Assembly: GCF_024266585.1 (NCBI RefSeq)
Contig: NZ_CP100647.1
Coordinates: 2,089,001-2,153,000, forward strand
Direction of reading: 5' to 3'
Length of the DNA stretch: 64,000 nt
Source: Xanthomonas sacchari
GTDB lineage: Bacteria; Pseudomonadota; Gammaproteobacteria; Xanthomonadales; Xanthomonadaceae
How positions within the stretch are numbered: the first letter of the stretch is position 1; each line of letters begins with the position of its first letter. Made by a program: the position numbers and the translations under genes. The notes beneath the pieces are model-generated. The model saw only the letters and a program-made list of their open reading frames with translations, was not told where the DNA came from and searched no databases. Below are positions 22,561-31,216 of the stretch, piece after piece.

Positions 22561-24905
22561 ACAAGAAGACCATCCAACCCTATACGCAGCCGGCCGGCGG
22601 CTGGGGCGCGCTGCGCGCCGTGGCCAAGCACCTGATGGAGCAGGATGTGGCGGTGCAGGGCGCCAAGACCCTGCTGCACGCCAACCAGCCCGACGGTTTC
22701 GACTGCCCCGGCTGCGCCTGGCCCGACCGCGACCACACCTCGACCTTCGAGTTCTGCGAGAACGGCGCCAAGGCGGTGGCCGCCGAATCCACCGCGCGCC
22801 GCGCCACTCCCGAGCTGTTCGCCCAGCACAGCGTCGCGCAACTGGCCCGCTACAGCGACTACTGGCTGGAGGGGCAGGGCCGGCTGACCCAGCCGCTGCG
22901 CTACGACGCCGACACCGGCCACTACGTGCCGGTGGACTGGGACGCGGCGTTCGCGCTGATCGCCAGTCATCTCAACGGCCTGGCCTCGCCGGACGAGGCG
23001 ATCTTCTACACCTCCGGCCGCACCAGCAACGAGGCCGCGTTCCTGTACCAGCTGTTCGTGCGCGAGTTCGGCACCAACAACTTCCCGGATTGCTCCAACA
23101 TGTGCCACGAGCCGTCCGGCACCGCGCTGAAGGCGCAGATCGGGGTCGGCAAGGGCACGGTGTCGCTGCAGGATTTCGAACTGGCCGATGCGATCTTCAT
23201 CTTCGGCCAGAACCCCGGCACCAACCATCCGCGCATGCTCGGCGAGCTGCGCCAGGCGGCCAAGCGCGGCGCGGCGATCGTCTCGTTCAACCCGCTGCGC
23301 GAGCGCGGCCTGGAGAAGTTCGCCGACCCGCAGGACAAGCTGCAGATGCTGCACAACGGCTCCACGCGGATCTCCTCGGACTACTTCCAGCTGAAGATCG
23401 GCGGCGACCTGGCCGCGGTCAAGGGCATCATCAAGCACGTGCTGGAGCGCGACGCCGAGGCCGCCGGCAGCGGCCAGCCGCGGCTGCTGGACCTGGAGTT
23501 CATCGAGCGCCATACCGTGGGCTTCGAGGCCTTCGCCGCCGAGGTCGCCGCCGAGCCGTGGGACACCATCGTCGAGGAGTCGGGGCTGAGCGAGGCCGAG
23601 GTGCGCAAGGCCGGAGAGATCTACCTCGCGTCGGAGCGGCTGATCGCCTGCTGGGGCATGGGCATCACCCAGCACAAGCATTCGGTGGCCACCATCCAGA
23701 TGATCGCCAACCTGTTGCTGCTGCGCGGCCATCTCGGCCGCCCCGGCGCCGGCGCCTGCCCGGTGCGCGGCCACAGCAACGTGCAGGGCGACCGCACCAT
23801 GATGATCTACGAGAAGCCGCCGGAAGCGTTCCTGGATCGGTTGCAGGCGGTGTTCGGGTTCGCGCCGCCGCGCGCGCCCGGCTACGACACGGTCGGCGCG
23901 ATCGAGGCGATGGCCGACGGCCGCGCCAAGGTGTTCTTCGCCATGGGCGGCAATTTCGCCACCGCCACGCCGGATACCGAGGCCACCCACCGCGCGCTGC
24001 GCCGCTGCGCGCTGACCGTGCACGTGACCACCAAGCTCAACCGCAGCCACCTGGTGCACGGCCGCGACGCGCTGATCCTGCCGTGCCTGGGCCGCACCGA
24101 GATCGACATCCAGGAGGGCGGGCCGCAGCACGTCAGCGTCGAGGATTCGATGAGCATGGTGCACCTGTCCGGCGGCATCAATCCGCCGGCCTCGCCGCAG
24201 TTGCGGTCCGAACCGGCGATCGTGGCGGGCCTGGCCGAGGCCACGCTCGGCGCGCGCAGTACGGTGCGCTGGCGCTGGCTGGTCGCCGACTACGACCGCA
24301 TCCGCGACCTGATCGCGCAGATGTTCGACGATTTCGCCGACTTCAACACGCGGGTGCGGGTGCCCGGCGGCTTCCGCCTGTCCAACGACGCGCGCGACCG
24401 CGTGTGGGACACGCCCGAGGGCCGCGCGGTGTTCAAGGCGCATGCGGTGCCCACCGACAACCCGATCCACCGCGCGCGCCGCCAGCACCCGGGGCAACTG
24501 GTGTTCACCCTGGCCACCACACGCTCGCACGACCAGTACAACACCACCATCTATGGCCTGGACGACCGCTACCGCGGTGTGTTCGGCGAGCGCCGGGTGC
24601 TGTTCATCAACGCCGCCGACATCGCCGACCTGGGCCTGCACGCCGGCGACTGGGTGGATCTGCACAGCCTGTGCGAGGACGGCGTGCCGCGCCAGGCCAA
24701 GCGCTTCATGCTGGTCGCCTACAACATCCCGCGCGGCTGCCTGGCGGCCTACTACCCGGAAACCAACGCGCTGGTGCCGTTGTCCAGCTTCGCCGACGAG
24801 GCGCGCACACCGACCTCCAAGTCGATTCCGGTGGTGGTCACCCCACACCTGGCCGAGGCCGCCGCGGCCGCTCCGCGCGACATCGGTGTGGCGCTTGTCC
24901 GCTGA
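22557..24905 (+). CDS. FdhF/YdeP-family molybdopterin oxidoreductase
   Basis: Molybdopterin-dependent oxidoreductase of 782 residues, close in pattern to YdeP and related to formate dehydrogenase alpha subunits. An N-terminal cysteine cluster (Cys50, Cys53, Cys67 in DCPGCAWPD and FEFCENG) could hold an iron-sulfur centre. Cofactor-binding segments include FYTSGRTSNEAAF, DCSNMCHEPSG, IFGQNPGTNHPRML and, in the C-terminal molybdopterin dinucleotide domain, TTRSHDQYNTTIYGL. There is no twin-arginine signal, so it is cytosolic. It is coupled to fdhD and probably oxidises formate or a related compound delivered by the upstream transporter. In E. coli, YdeP is linked to acid resistance. Confidence 0.9.
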   Translation: MNKKTIQPYTQPAGGWGALRAVAKHLMEQDVAVQGAKTLLHANQPDGFDCPGCAWPDRDHTSTFEFCENGAKAVAAESTARRATPELFAQHSVAQLARYSDYWLEGQGRLTQPLRYDADTGHYVPVDWDAAFALIASHLNGLASPDEAIFYTSGRTSNEAAFLYQLFVREFGTNNFPDCSNMCHEPSGTALKAQIGVGKGTVSLQDFELADAIFIFGQNPGTNHPRMLGELRQAAKRGAAIVSFNPLRERGLEKFADPQDKLQMLHNGSTRISSDYFQLKIGGDLAAVKGIIKHVLERDAEAAGSGQPRLLDLEFIERHTVGFEAFAAEVAAEPWDTIVEESGLSEAEVRKAGEIYLASERLIACWGMGITQHKHSVATIQMIANLLLLRGHLGRPGAGACPVRGHSNVQGDRTMMIYEKPPEAFLDRLQAVFGFAPPRAPGYDTVGAIEAMADGRAKVFFAMGGNFATATPDTEATHRALRRCALTVHVTTKLNRSHLVHGRDALILPCLGRTEIDIQEGGPQHVSVEDSMSMVHLSGGINPPASPQLRSEPAIVAGLAEATLGARSTVRWRWLVADYDRIRDLIAQMFDDFADFNTRVRVPGGFRLSNDARDRVWDTPEGRAVFKAHAVPTDNPIHRARRQHPGQLVFTLATTRSHDQYNTTIYGLDDRYRGVFGERRVLFINAADIADLGLHAGDWVDLHSLCEDGVPRQAKRFMLVAYNIPRGCLAAYYPETNALVPLSSFADEARTPTSKSIPVVVTPHLAEAAAAAPRDIGVALVR

Positions 24906-25143
24906 TCCGCTGCTGACCGCACGTCTGCTGCAACTGCTGGCCGAGGCGCCGGAGGGCATGGTCCTGGCGCGCGTGTGCAAGCGCCTGGACGTGCGCATGA
25001 GCGTACTGCTGCGCACCTTGGCCTGGCTCGGCGATGCCGAGCTCGCCCGGCAGGCGGGGCCGGGCTGGGTGCGGGTGGAACGTGCGGGCGAACGCGAGCT
25101 GGCGGTGCTGACCGCCGCCGGCCGCGCGCAACTGCGGCAGTAG
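24895..25143 (+). CDS. Small winged-helix-like protein at the end of the fdh operon
   Basis: Short protein of about 82 residues, overlapping the end of the oxidoreductase gene. There is no ATG upstream of residue 22; TTG at 24895 or GTG at 24886 are candidate starts. The sequence LLQLLAEAPEGMVLARVCKRLDVRMSVLLRTLAWLGDAELA reads as a helix-turn-helix, and the end GPGWVRVERAGERELAVLTAAGRAQL as a beta wing, as in MarR- or FaeA-like proteins. It may regulate the operon or be a maturation factor. I do not know a named family. Confidence 0.6.
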   Translation: MSADPLLTARLLQLLAEAPEGMVLARVCKRLDVRMSVLLRTLAWLGDAELARQAGPGWVRVERAGERELAVLTAAGRAQLRQ

Positions 25144-25626
25144 GCGCTGCGCCCCCGCCATTCGAGGCGGTTGTCGATGTCTGCACGCTGCGCCGTGGGC
25201 GGTCTGGCAAGCGGGCCTGCCCCCCGCGCCTGGCCCGACGCTCTCTTTCGACATCGACATCGACATCGGTGCGCGTGCGCTATCGGCGCGCATGCGCTGC
25301 CGGCGTGCGTGCGGCCGGTGTCGTTGCCCCATCCCGACAGGCGCAGTGCGCTCGTGCGCGTGCAGGGGCGTCGTATCGGAACTGCACAGGTCCAGTTTTT
25401 GCGTTAACGGGCGCACGCGAAAATAGATAATCAATTCTCGTTGCGTGGGCATGTAAGTTTCATGCTTTCCCGCGGTAAGTGACCCAGTCGCGCTTTGGCG
25501 CATTTGGAGCGCAAACGTCTTCCCCAGTCTCAATCCGTGAGAATGCCGGATTCGACGCTGTGGTCGTTTTCATGAAACTGACCCACGCGTCCGCTCGGAG
25601 AATCGGGCCTTGCCGCCCCCCGATGC
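25144..25626. other. Non-coding stretch before the ice-nucleation repeat gene
   Basis: About 480 bases. The left half is GC-rich with a short CGACAT tandem near 25245-25265. At 25420-25445 there is an unusually AT-rich patch with GATAATCAATTCTC, weakly like a Fur box or an old promoter. No reading frame here encodes the conserved N-terminal domain of ice nucleation proteins. A run of six C at 25616-25621 directly precedes the repeat frame. Confidence 0.5.
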
Positions 25627-26865
25627 TTGGTTGCCGGCGCCGACAGCTCGCTGATCGCCGGCTACGGCAGCACCCAGACCGCGGGCTACAACAGCACCCT
25701 GACCACGGGCTATGGCAGTACCCAGACCGCCCAGGAGAGCAGTTCCCTCACCGCCGGCTACGGCAGCACCTCGACGGCCGGCTACGACAGCTCGTTGACC
25801 GCCGGTTATGGCAGCACGCAAACCGCCGGCTACAAGAGCACGCTGACGGCCGGCTATGGCAGCACCTCGACCGCCGGCCACGACCGCTCGTTGATCGCCG
25901 GCTACGGCAGTACCCAAACGGCCGGGTATGAGAGCACCTTGACCGCGGGCTACGGCAGTTCGCTGACCGCGCAGCAGAACAGCTCGTTGACCGCCGGCTA
26001 CGGCAGTACCGAGATCGCCGGTTACGCCAGCACGCTGATCGCCGGCTACGGCAGTTCCCAGACCGCCGGCTACGAGAGCACGTTGACCGCCGGCTATGGC
26101 AGTACCCAGATGGCCGAGCACAGCAGTTCGCTGACGGCAGGCTACGGCAGCACCGGCGTCGCCGGGCAGGACAGTTCGCTGATCGCCGGCTACGGCAGCA
26201 ATCTGACCAGCGGCGTGCGCAGCTTCCTGACGGCCGGCTACGGCAGCAACCTGATCGCCAGCTACGGAAGCTCGCTGATCGCCGGCCACGACTGCATCCA
26301 GATCGCCGGCCACAAAAGCATGCTGATCGCCGGCAAGGGCAGCTCCCAGACCGCGGGGTCGCGCAGCACCCTGATCGCCGGTGCGGACAGCGTGCAGACC
26401 GCCGGCGACCGCAGCAAGCTGATCGCCGGCGCCGACAGCACCCAAACCGCCGGCGATCGCAGCAAGCTGTTGGCCGGACGCAACAGCCACCTCACCGCGG
26501 GCGACCGGAGCAGGCTCACCGCCGGGGACGACAGCACGCTGATGGCCGGCGACCGCAGCAAGCTGACCGCCGGCAAGAACAGCGTCTTGACCGCCGGTGC
26601 CCGCAGCAGGCTGATCGGCAGCCTGGGGTCGACGCTGACCGGCGGGGAGAACTCCACGCTTATTTTCCGCTGCTGGGATGGCGAGCGCTACACCAACCTC
26701 GTGGTCACCACCGGCGAGCAAGGCGTGGAAGCCGACATGCCGTACCAGGTCGATGCGCAGGGCAACCTGGTCGGCAAGGGCGACGACGCGGAGGTGGTGG
26801 AGCAGGCGCCGTGCCTGCCGTTGGAGTGCGATCCGGGCGTTGTCGAGGAGGTGCACGATGTCTGA
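25627..26865 (+). CDS. Ice nucleation protein fragment lacking the N-terminal domain
   Basis: Open frame of about 412 residues made of roughly 21 tandem 16-residue units (AGYGSTQTAGYxSTLT pattern, 48 bases each), then five or so arginine coils (TAGDRSKL type) near residues 255-340 and the conserved C-terminal cap IFRCWDGERYTNL with EADMPYQ. This is the ice-binding solenoid of InaX/InaZ-type proteins. Complete proteins have about 1200-1570 residues and an N-terminal export domain of about 160 residues, which is absent. The frame opens only at 25582, has no ATG, and starts at best with TTG 25627, so this looks like a 5'-deleted or frameshifted gene. If translated it would probably stay in the cytosol. 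The last 30 residues are acidic and lineage-specific. Confidence 0.85.
   Translation: MVAGADSSLIAGYGSTQTAGYNSTLTTGYGSTQTAQESSSLTAGYGSTSTAGYDSSLTAGYGSTQTAGYKSTLTAGYGSTSTAGHDRSLIAGYGSTQTAGYESTLTAGYGSSLTAQQNSSLTAGYGSTEIAGYASTLIAGYGSSQTAGYESTLTAGYGSTQMAEHSSSLTAGYGSTGVAGQDSSLIAGYGSNLTSGVRSFLTAGYGSNLIASYGSSLIAGHDCIQIAGHKSMLIAGKGSSQTAGSRSTLIAGADSVQTAGDRSKLIAGADSTQTAGDRSKLLAGRNSHLTAGDRSRLTAGDDSTLMAGDRSKLTAGKNSVLTAGARSRLIGSLGSTLTGGENSTLIFRCWDGERYTNLVVTTGEQGVEADMPYQVDAQGNLVGKGDDAEVVEQAPCLPLECDPGVVEEVHDV
25640..26380 (+). repeat. 48-bp coding tandem repeats (ice-nucleation solenoid)
   Basis: About fifteen consecutive 48-base units encode TAGYGSxxTAGYxSxL; they then grade into the arginine-coil units. 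Individual units are diverged at third positions, so the array is old rather than freshly expanded. Confidence 0.85.
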
Positions 26866-27233
26866 GGGGCGAGGCGACCGCGGCGCCGGCGGCCGCCGCG
26901 GGACCGGGGCGGCGGCGGGAGCCGCACGGTCGCGCGGATAGTCCGTTTGCCGGGCTTTCCCAGTCGTGCCCGGATGTGCCCGTGCGAGGTGCGCGCGGGC
27001 ACATCCCTGCTCGGTGGCGGCGCCGGCGTTGGTGCCGCTGTCGGGCGGCGTGCGATGTCCTGGGGTGGTCACGGCCGTCGCGGCGGTCGCCCACCGCCGG
27101 CAAGCGGGAGTGCGCGGGCGCTCCGCTGTTCGAGGGGCGGACGCGCGCAGCGCGGCATGGGCCGGCCGCACGACGCTGCGAAAGGCGAGGCGATCTGCCA
27201 GAATCGCAGGCGTTGTCCGCCAATGCCGAGTCC
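26866..27233. other. Intergenic region, nothing recognisable
   Basis: About 368 very GC-rich bases between the ice-nucleation fragment and the MHS transporter. No conserved frame, dyad or repeat stands out. Confidence 0.4.
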
Positions 27234-28514
27234 ATGAGCGCCGTCGCGTCTCCCGTTCCGCCCGTCAACTCGCCACGTCGCGTGCTGCTGGCCAGTCTGG
27301 TCGGCACCACCATCGAGTTCTTCGATTTCTATATCTACGCCACCGCCGCGGTGCTGGTGTTCCCCAAGCTGTTCTTCCCCGCAGGCGATTCCGATGCGGC
27401 GCAGCTGCAGTCGCTGGCGACCTTCGCCGTGGCCTTCGTCGCGCGGCCGCTGGGGTCGGCGCTGTTCGGCCATTTCGGCGACCGCGTGGGGCGCAAGGCG
27501 ACCCTGGTGGCGGCGCTGCTGACCATGGGCCTGTCCACCGTGCTGATCGGCCTGCTGCCCAGCTACGACCGTATCGGCCTGTGGGCGCCGGCGTTGCTGG
27601 TGCTGTGCCGCTTCGGCCAGGGCCTGGGCCTGGGCGGGGAATGGGGCGGGGCGGTGCTGCTGGCCACCGAGAACGCGCCGCCGGGCAAGCGCGCCTGGTA
27701 CGGCATGTTCCCGCAGCTGGGGGCGCCGCTGGGCTTCCTGCTGTGCTCGGGCATCTTCCTGGTGCTGGACGCGTGGCTGGACGAGGCGCAATTCCTGCGT
27801 TGGGGCTGGCGCATTCCGTTCGTCGCCAGTGCCCTGTTGGTGATCACCGGGCTGTGGGTGCGCCTGCGCATTCACGAGACCCCGGATTTCCAGCGCGCGC
27901 TCGACCGCAACGAGCGCGTGCGCCTGCCGATGCTCACGGTGCTGTCGCAGCACGCCGGCGCGACGGTGCTGGGCACGTTCGCCGTGCTGGCGACCTTCGT
28001 GCTGTTCTACCTGATGACGGTGTTCGCGCTGGGCTACGGCACCACCACGCTGCACTACAGCCGCGAGCAGTTCCTGCTGCTGCAGATGGCCGGCATCCTG
28101 TTCTTCGCCGCCGGCATCCCGCTGTCGGCCTGGTATGGCGACCTCCGCGGCACGCGCCCGGCGATGCTCGTGGCCAGCGTGGTGATCGTCGCGTTCGGGT
28201 TGCTGTTCGCGCCGCTGTTCCAGGCCGGGCAGCCCTGGCAGGTGCTGGGCTTCCTGGCGCTGGGGTTCTTCTTCATGGGCCTGACCTACGGCCCCTGTGG
28301 CACGCTGCTGGCCGAGCTGTTTCCGGTGCCGGTGCGCTACACCGGCGCCTCGCTGTCGTTCAACCTGGCCGGCATCCTCGGCGCGGCGCCGGCGCCCTAC
28401 GTGGCGGTGTGGCTGGCCAAGCACTACGGGTTGCCGTGGGTGGGCTACTACCTCAGTGCGGCGGCGCTGCTGACCTTGCTGGCGCTGCTGGCGATTCGCC
28501 GACCGCGTCGCTGA
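27234..28514 (+). CDS. MHS-family MFS transporter (metabolite:H+ symporter)
   Basis: Inner-membrane carrier of 426 residues with about 12 transmembrane segments. The first helix LLASLVGTTIEFFDFYIYATAAVLVFP and the loop GHFGDRVGRKATL are hallmarks of the metabolite:H+ symporter branch (ShiA, ProP, KgtP, citrate carriers); FGQGLGLGGEWGGAVLLATENAP is the second signature. The substrate is not predictable from sequence: shikimate, dicarboxylate and proline/betaine carriers share these motifs. The 3' end overlaps the 3' end of the convergent diguanylate cyclase gene by 62 bases. Confidence 0.9.
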   Translation: MSAVASPVPPVNSPRRVLLASLVGTTIEFFDFYIYATAAVLVFPKLFFPAGDSDAAQLQSLATFAVAFVARPLGSALFGHFGDRVGRKATLVAALLTMGLSTVLIGLLPSYDRIGLWAPALLVLCRFGQGLGLGGEWGGAVLLATENAPPGKRAWYGMFPQLGAPLGFLLCSGIFLVLDAWLDEAQFLRWGWRIPFVASALLVITGLWVRLRIHETPDFQRALDRNERVRLPMLTVLSQHAGATVLGTFAVLATFVLFYLMTVFALGYGTTTLHYSREQFLLLQMAGILFFAAGIPLSAWYGDLRGTRPAMLVASVVIVAFGLLFAPLFQAGQPWQVLGFLALGFFFMGLTYGPCGTLLAELFPVPVRYTGASLSFNLAGILGAAPAPYVAVWLAKHYGLPWVGYYLSAAALLTLLALLAIRRPRR

Positions 28515-29832
28515 GCGCCGGTTCCTCGGCGGGGGCGCACTCGACCCGGTTACGGCCGCCGGCCTTGGCCAGGTACAGGTGTTTGTCGGCCTCGGTCAGC
28601 AGTGGATGCAGGCTCTGCCGCTGCGGCCCGCTGTTGCTGATGCCGATGCTGATGGTGAGGTGCAGCATCTGCGTGCCCACCGGGATCTTGAGGTCGGCGA
28701 TGCGCGCGCGCAGGGCCTCGAAGTAGTCGATGGCGGCCGCGGCGTCCAGGCCCGGCACCAGCATGCAGAACTCCTCGCCGCCGAAGCGCGCCACCATGTC
28801 CTGCGGGCGGGCGTGCGCGGCCAGGGTCGCGGCGACCGCGCGCAGCGCCTCGTCGCCGGCCTCGTGGCCGCAGGTGTCGTTGATGTGCTTGAAATGGTCG
28901 ATGTCGAGCATCGCCACGCTGACCGGTTGCTGCCGCGCCAGCCACTGCGGCAGCAGGCGCTGGCTCTGTTCGAGGAAGTGCCGGCGGTTGGGCAGGCTGG
29001 TGAGGAAATCGCGCGTCGCCAGGTCCTGCAGGGTGCCGATCAGCTCCAGCTGATCCACGTTCTGCGAGACCCGGCAGAAGAATTCCTCGCGCGAGAACGG
29101 CTTTCGCAGGAAGTCGTTGGCGCCGTTCTTGAGGAAGCGCGGCACCAGCGACGGGTCGTTGTTGCCGGACAGGCCGATCACCGCCAGCATGTCGCGCGCG
29201 CGCAACGCGCGCAGCCGCCGGGTGAACTCCACGCCTTCCATGCCCGGCATTTCCTGGTCCACCACCGCCAGGCGGATGGACGGGTTGGCTTCGATCGCGC
29301 GCAACCCGGCGGCGCCGTCGGCGGCCTCGATCACGCGGTAGCCGTACATCTTCAGCAGCGAGGCCGCGTAGGCGCGCGCCGACGGCGAATCGTCCACCAC
29401 CAGCGCGGTGATGGCGCGGTTGCGTGCCAGCCGCTGCACCAGCCAGGCCAGGTAGTCGATGCTGTCCGGCGCGTTCTTCAACACGAAGTCGATGATCTGC
29501 TGGGTCAGGATGCGCTTGCGCAGGCTTTCGTCGTAGACCCCGCTGACCACCACCGTCGGCAAGCCGCGCGCGATGAAGAAATCCACCACGGTGTCGCGGT
29601 CGCCGTCGGCCAGCACCAGCCCGGTCAGCGCCAGGAACCAGGAGCCGCCATCGTCCAGGGCGGCGGCGGCCTCGGCCAGGGTGGAGACCACGGTGACCGG
29701 CAGTTCCACCCGCTGTTCGATCGCCGCGCGCAACAGGTCGGTGAAGGTGCGCGAGTTTTCCACCAGCAGGATGCGCTGCTGTGCGGGGCTGCCGTCGGGG
29801 GCGATCGGGGAGATCGACAACGGGTGCGACAT
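28453..29832 (-). CDS. Diguanylate cyclase response regulator (pseudo-receiver, receiver, GGDEF)
   Basis: Cytosolic protein of 459 residues predicted to make cyclic di-GMP. The first receiver-like domain (residues about 18-135) has lost the phosphorylation site: the acidic pair is EN and the acceptor position reads LALTGLVLADG. The second receiver (about 140-262) is intact with VVDDSPSAR and Asp192 in VVDQEMPGMEG. The cyclase domain has GGEEF near 351-355 and an RxxD inhibitory site five residues before it (RPQDMVAR), so product feedback is likely. MSHPLSISPIAP at 29832 is the start. The gene overlaps the convergent transporter gene at its 3' end. Confidence 0.92.
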   Translation of the reverse strand: MSHPLSISPIAPDGSPAQQRILLVENSRTFTDLLRAAIEQRVELPVTVVSTLAEAAAALDDGGSWFLALTGLVLADGDRDTVVDFFIARGLPTVVVSGVYDESLRKRILTQQIIDFVLKNAPDSIDYLAWLVQRLARNRAITALVVDDSPSARAYAASLLKMYGYRVIEAADGAAGLRAIEANPSIRLAVVDQEMPGMEGVEFTRRLRALRARDMLAVIGLSGNNDPSLVPRFLKNGANDFLRKPFSREEFFCRVSQNVDQLELIGTLQDLATRDFLTSLPNRRHFLEQSQRLLPQWLARQQPVSVAMLDIDHFKHINDTCGHEAGDEALRAVAATLAAHARPQDMVARFGGEEFCMLVPGLDAAAAIDYFEALRARIADLKIPVGTQMLHLTISIGISNSGPQRQSLHPLLTEADKHLYLAKAGGRNRVECAPAEEPALSDAVGESPAAPARSAAPPH

Positions 29833-29908
29833 GCATGCCTCGCGGGCGGCAATCGGGGGGTAGCCCGGGTAGCGGCCGCGCGCGCGCAAACTTGAGGGCG
29901 GCGCGCTG

Positions 29909-31216
29909 CTACCAGAGTGCGTCGCGCAGCTTGTACCAGGACATCGCCGCCACCAGCAGCGGCGTGCGCAGCAGGCGGCCGCCGGGGAACGGCGCGTGCG
30001 GAATCCGCGCGAACACGTCCAGCCGTTGCGCCTGCCCGGCGATCGCCGCGGCGATGACCGCCCCGGCCAGGCCGGTGGCGGCCACGCCATGGCCGGAGAA
30101 GCCCTGCGCGAAGTACACGTTCGGGGTCAGCCGGCCCCAATGCGGGGCACGGTTGCGGGTGATGTCGACGTAGCCGCCCCAGACCGACTCCATTTCGACC
30201 TGGCGCAGTTGCGGGAACACCCGCCGCATGCGCCGGGTCATCACCCCGCGCAGGCCCGGCGGCGGCAGCGACGAATAGCTGGCACGGCCGCCGAACAGCA
30301 GCCGGTGGTCGCGGCTGAGGCGGAAGTAGTCCAGCGCCCAGTTGACGTCGGCCACCGCCATGTCGTTGCCGATCAGCGCGCGGGCCAGCGCCTCGCCCAG
30401 CGGCGCGCTGGCGCCGATGTAGGTGCCGACCGGCATGATCCGCGACTCCAGTTCCGGGGCGATGCCGCGTAGCCAGGCATTGCCGGCGAGGATGGCGAAC
30501 TCGCCTTCGGCCTCGCCGTGCGCGCTGCGCAGGATCGGCCGCGCGCCGCGCACCAGGTGCGTGACCGGGGTTCGCTCGTAGATGCGCACCCCGGCGGCCA
30601 GCGCCGCCCGTGCCAGGCCGCGCGCGTAGTCCAGCGGATGCAGGTGCCCGCTGGCCGCGTCGTACATCGCGCCCAGGTAGCGCGGGCTGCGCAGCTGCGA
30701 CTGCAACTGCGTGCGGTCCCACCATTGCAGCGGATAGTCGTAGCGCTGCGCCATCTCGATGATGCCGGCGCGCAGCGCACGTTCCTGGCGCGGCTTGATC
30801 GCCACGTGCGCGTGCCCGTCGCGCCAGTCGCAGGCGATGCCATGGCGGGCGATGCGGGTGCGCAGCAAGTGCATGCCGTCGCGGGAGAAGTCGAACAGCA
30901 GCCGCGCATCGTCCTGGCCGAGCAGGGCTTCCAGGGTGTGTTGTTCGCAACCGTAGCCGACGATGGCCTGCCCCCCGTTGCGCCCGGAGGCACCCCATCC
31001 GACCCGTTGCGCCTCCAGCACCACCACCCGATACCCGGCCTCGGCCAGGGCCAGCGCCGCACTCAGCCCGGTATAGCCGGCGCCGAGGATGCACACGTCG
31101 GCCTGCACCCGTCCGCGCAGCGGTTCCTGCGCCGGGAACGGCGTGGCGCTTTGTGTGTACCAGGAAGCGTCGGGAAGGGGGACTCGGGAATCGGGAATGG
31201 GAGAAGCGCTGGTCAT
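29909..31216 (-). CDS. puuB: FAD-dependent amine oxidoreductase, gamma-glutamylputrescine oxidase type
   Basis: DAO-family flavoenzyme of 435 residues. The dinucleotide fold is ADVCILGAGYTGLSAALALA near 40-58, followed by VGWGASGRNGGQAIVGYGCEQ, the pattern of PuuB and related glycine/sarcosine-type oxidases; the C-terminal GFSGHGVAATGLAG contacts FAD. PuuB oxidises gamma-glutamylputrescine to the aldehyde. It lies 105 bases downstream of a puuA-like gene on the same strand, supporting the assignment. Residues 5-16 (SPIPDSRVPLPD) are encoded by the arm of a GGGAATCGGG-type intergenic repeat, so the start may have shifted into the repeat; an upstream ATG at 31246 is also in frame. Confidence 0.88.
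   Translation of the reverse strand: MTSASPIPDSRVPLPDASWYTQSATPFPAQEPLRGRVQADVCILGAGYTGLSAALALAEAGYRVVVLEAQRVGWGASGRNGGQAIVGYGCEQHTLEALLGQDDARLLFDFSRDGMHLLRTRIARHGIACDWRDGHAHVAIKPRQERALRAGIIEMAQRYDYPLQWWDRTQLQSQLRSPRYLGAMYDAASGHLHPLDYARGLARAALAAGVRIYERTPVTHLVRGARPILRSAHGEAEGEFAILAGNAWLRGIAPELESRIMPVGTYIGASAPLGEALARALIGNDMAVADVNWALDYFRLSRDHRLLFGGRASYSSLPPPGLRGVMTRRMRRVFPQLRQVEMESVWGGYVDITRNRAPHWGRLTPNVYFAQGFSGHGVAATGLAGAVIAAAIAGQAQRLDVFARIPHAPFPGGRLLRTPLLVAAMSWYKLRDALW

Noticed and set aside
25240-25275. STSTSTS-coding tract before the ice-nucleation fragment as remnant of the Ina N-terminal linker
   Set aside because: It is in a different frame, has no flanking homology to the N-terminal domain, and is a simple CGACAT repeat that could arise anywhere.
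25479-25931. Alternative frame with GTG start running into the ice-nucleation repeats
   Set aside because: It reads the repeats out of frame as Arg/His-rich sequence, and its first 40 residues resemble no known Ina N-terminus.
25627-26400. 48-bp tandem array considered as a CRISPR or satellite
   Set aside because: Units are contiguous without spacers and encode the AGYGSTxT ice-nucleation motif in one frame.
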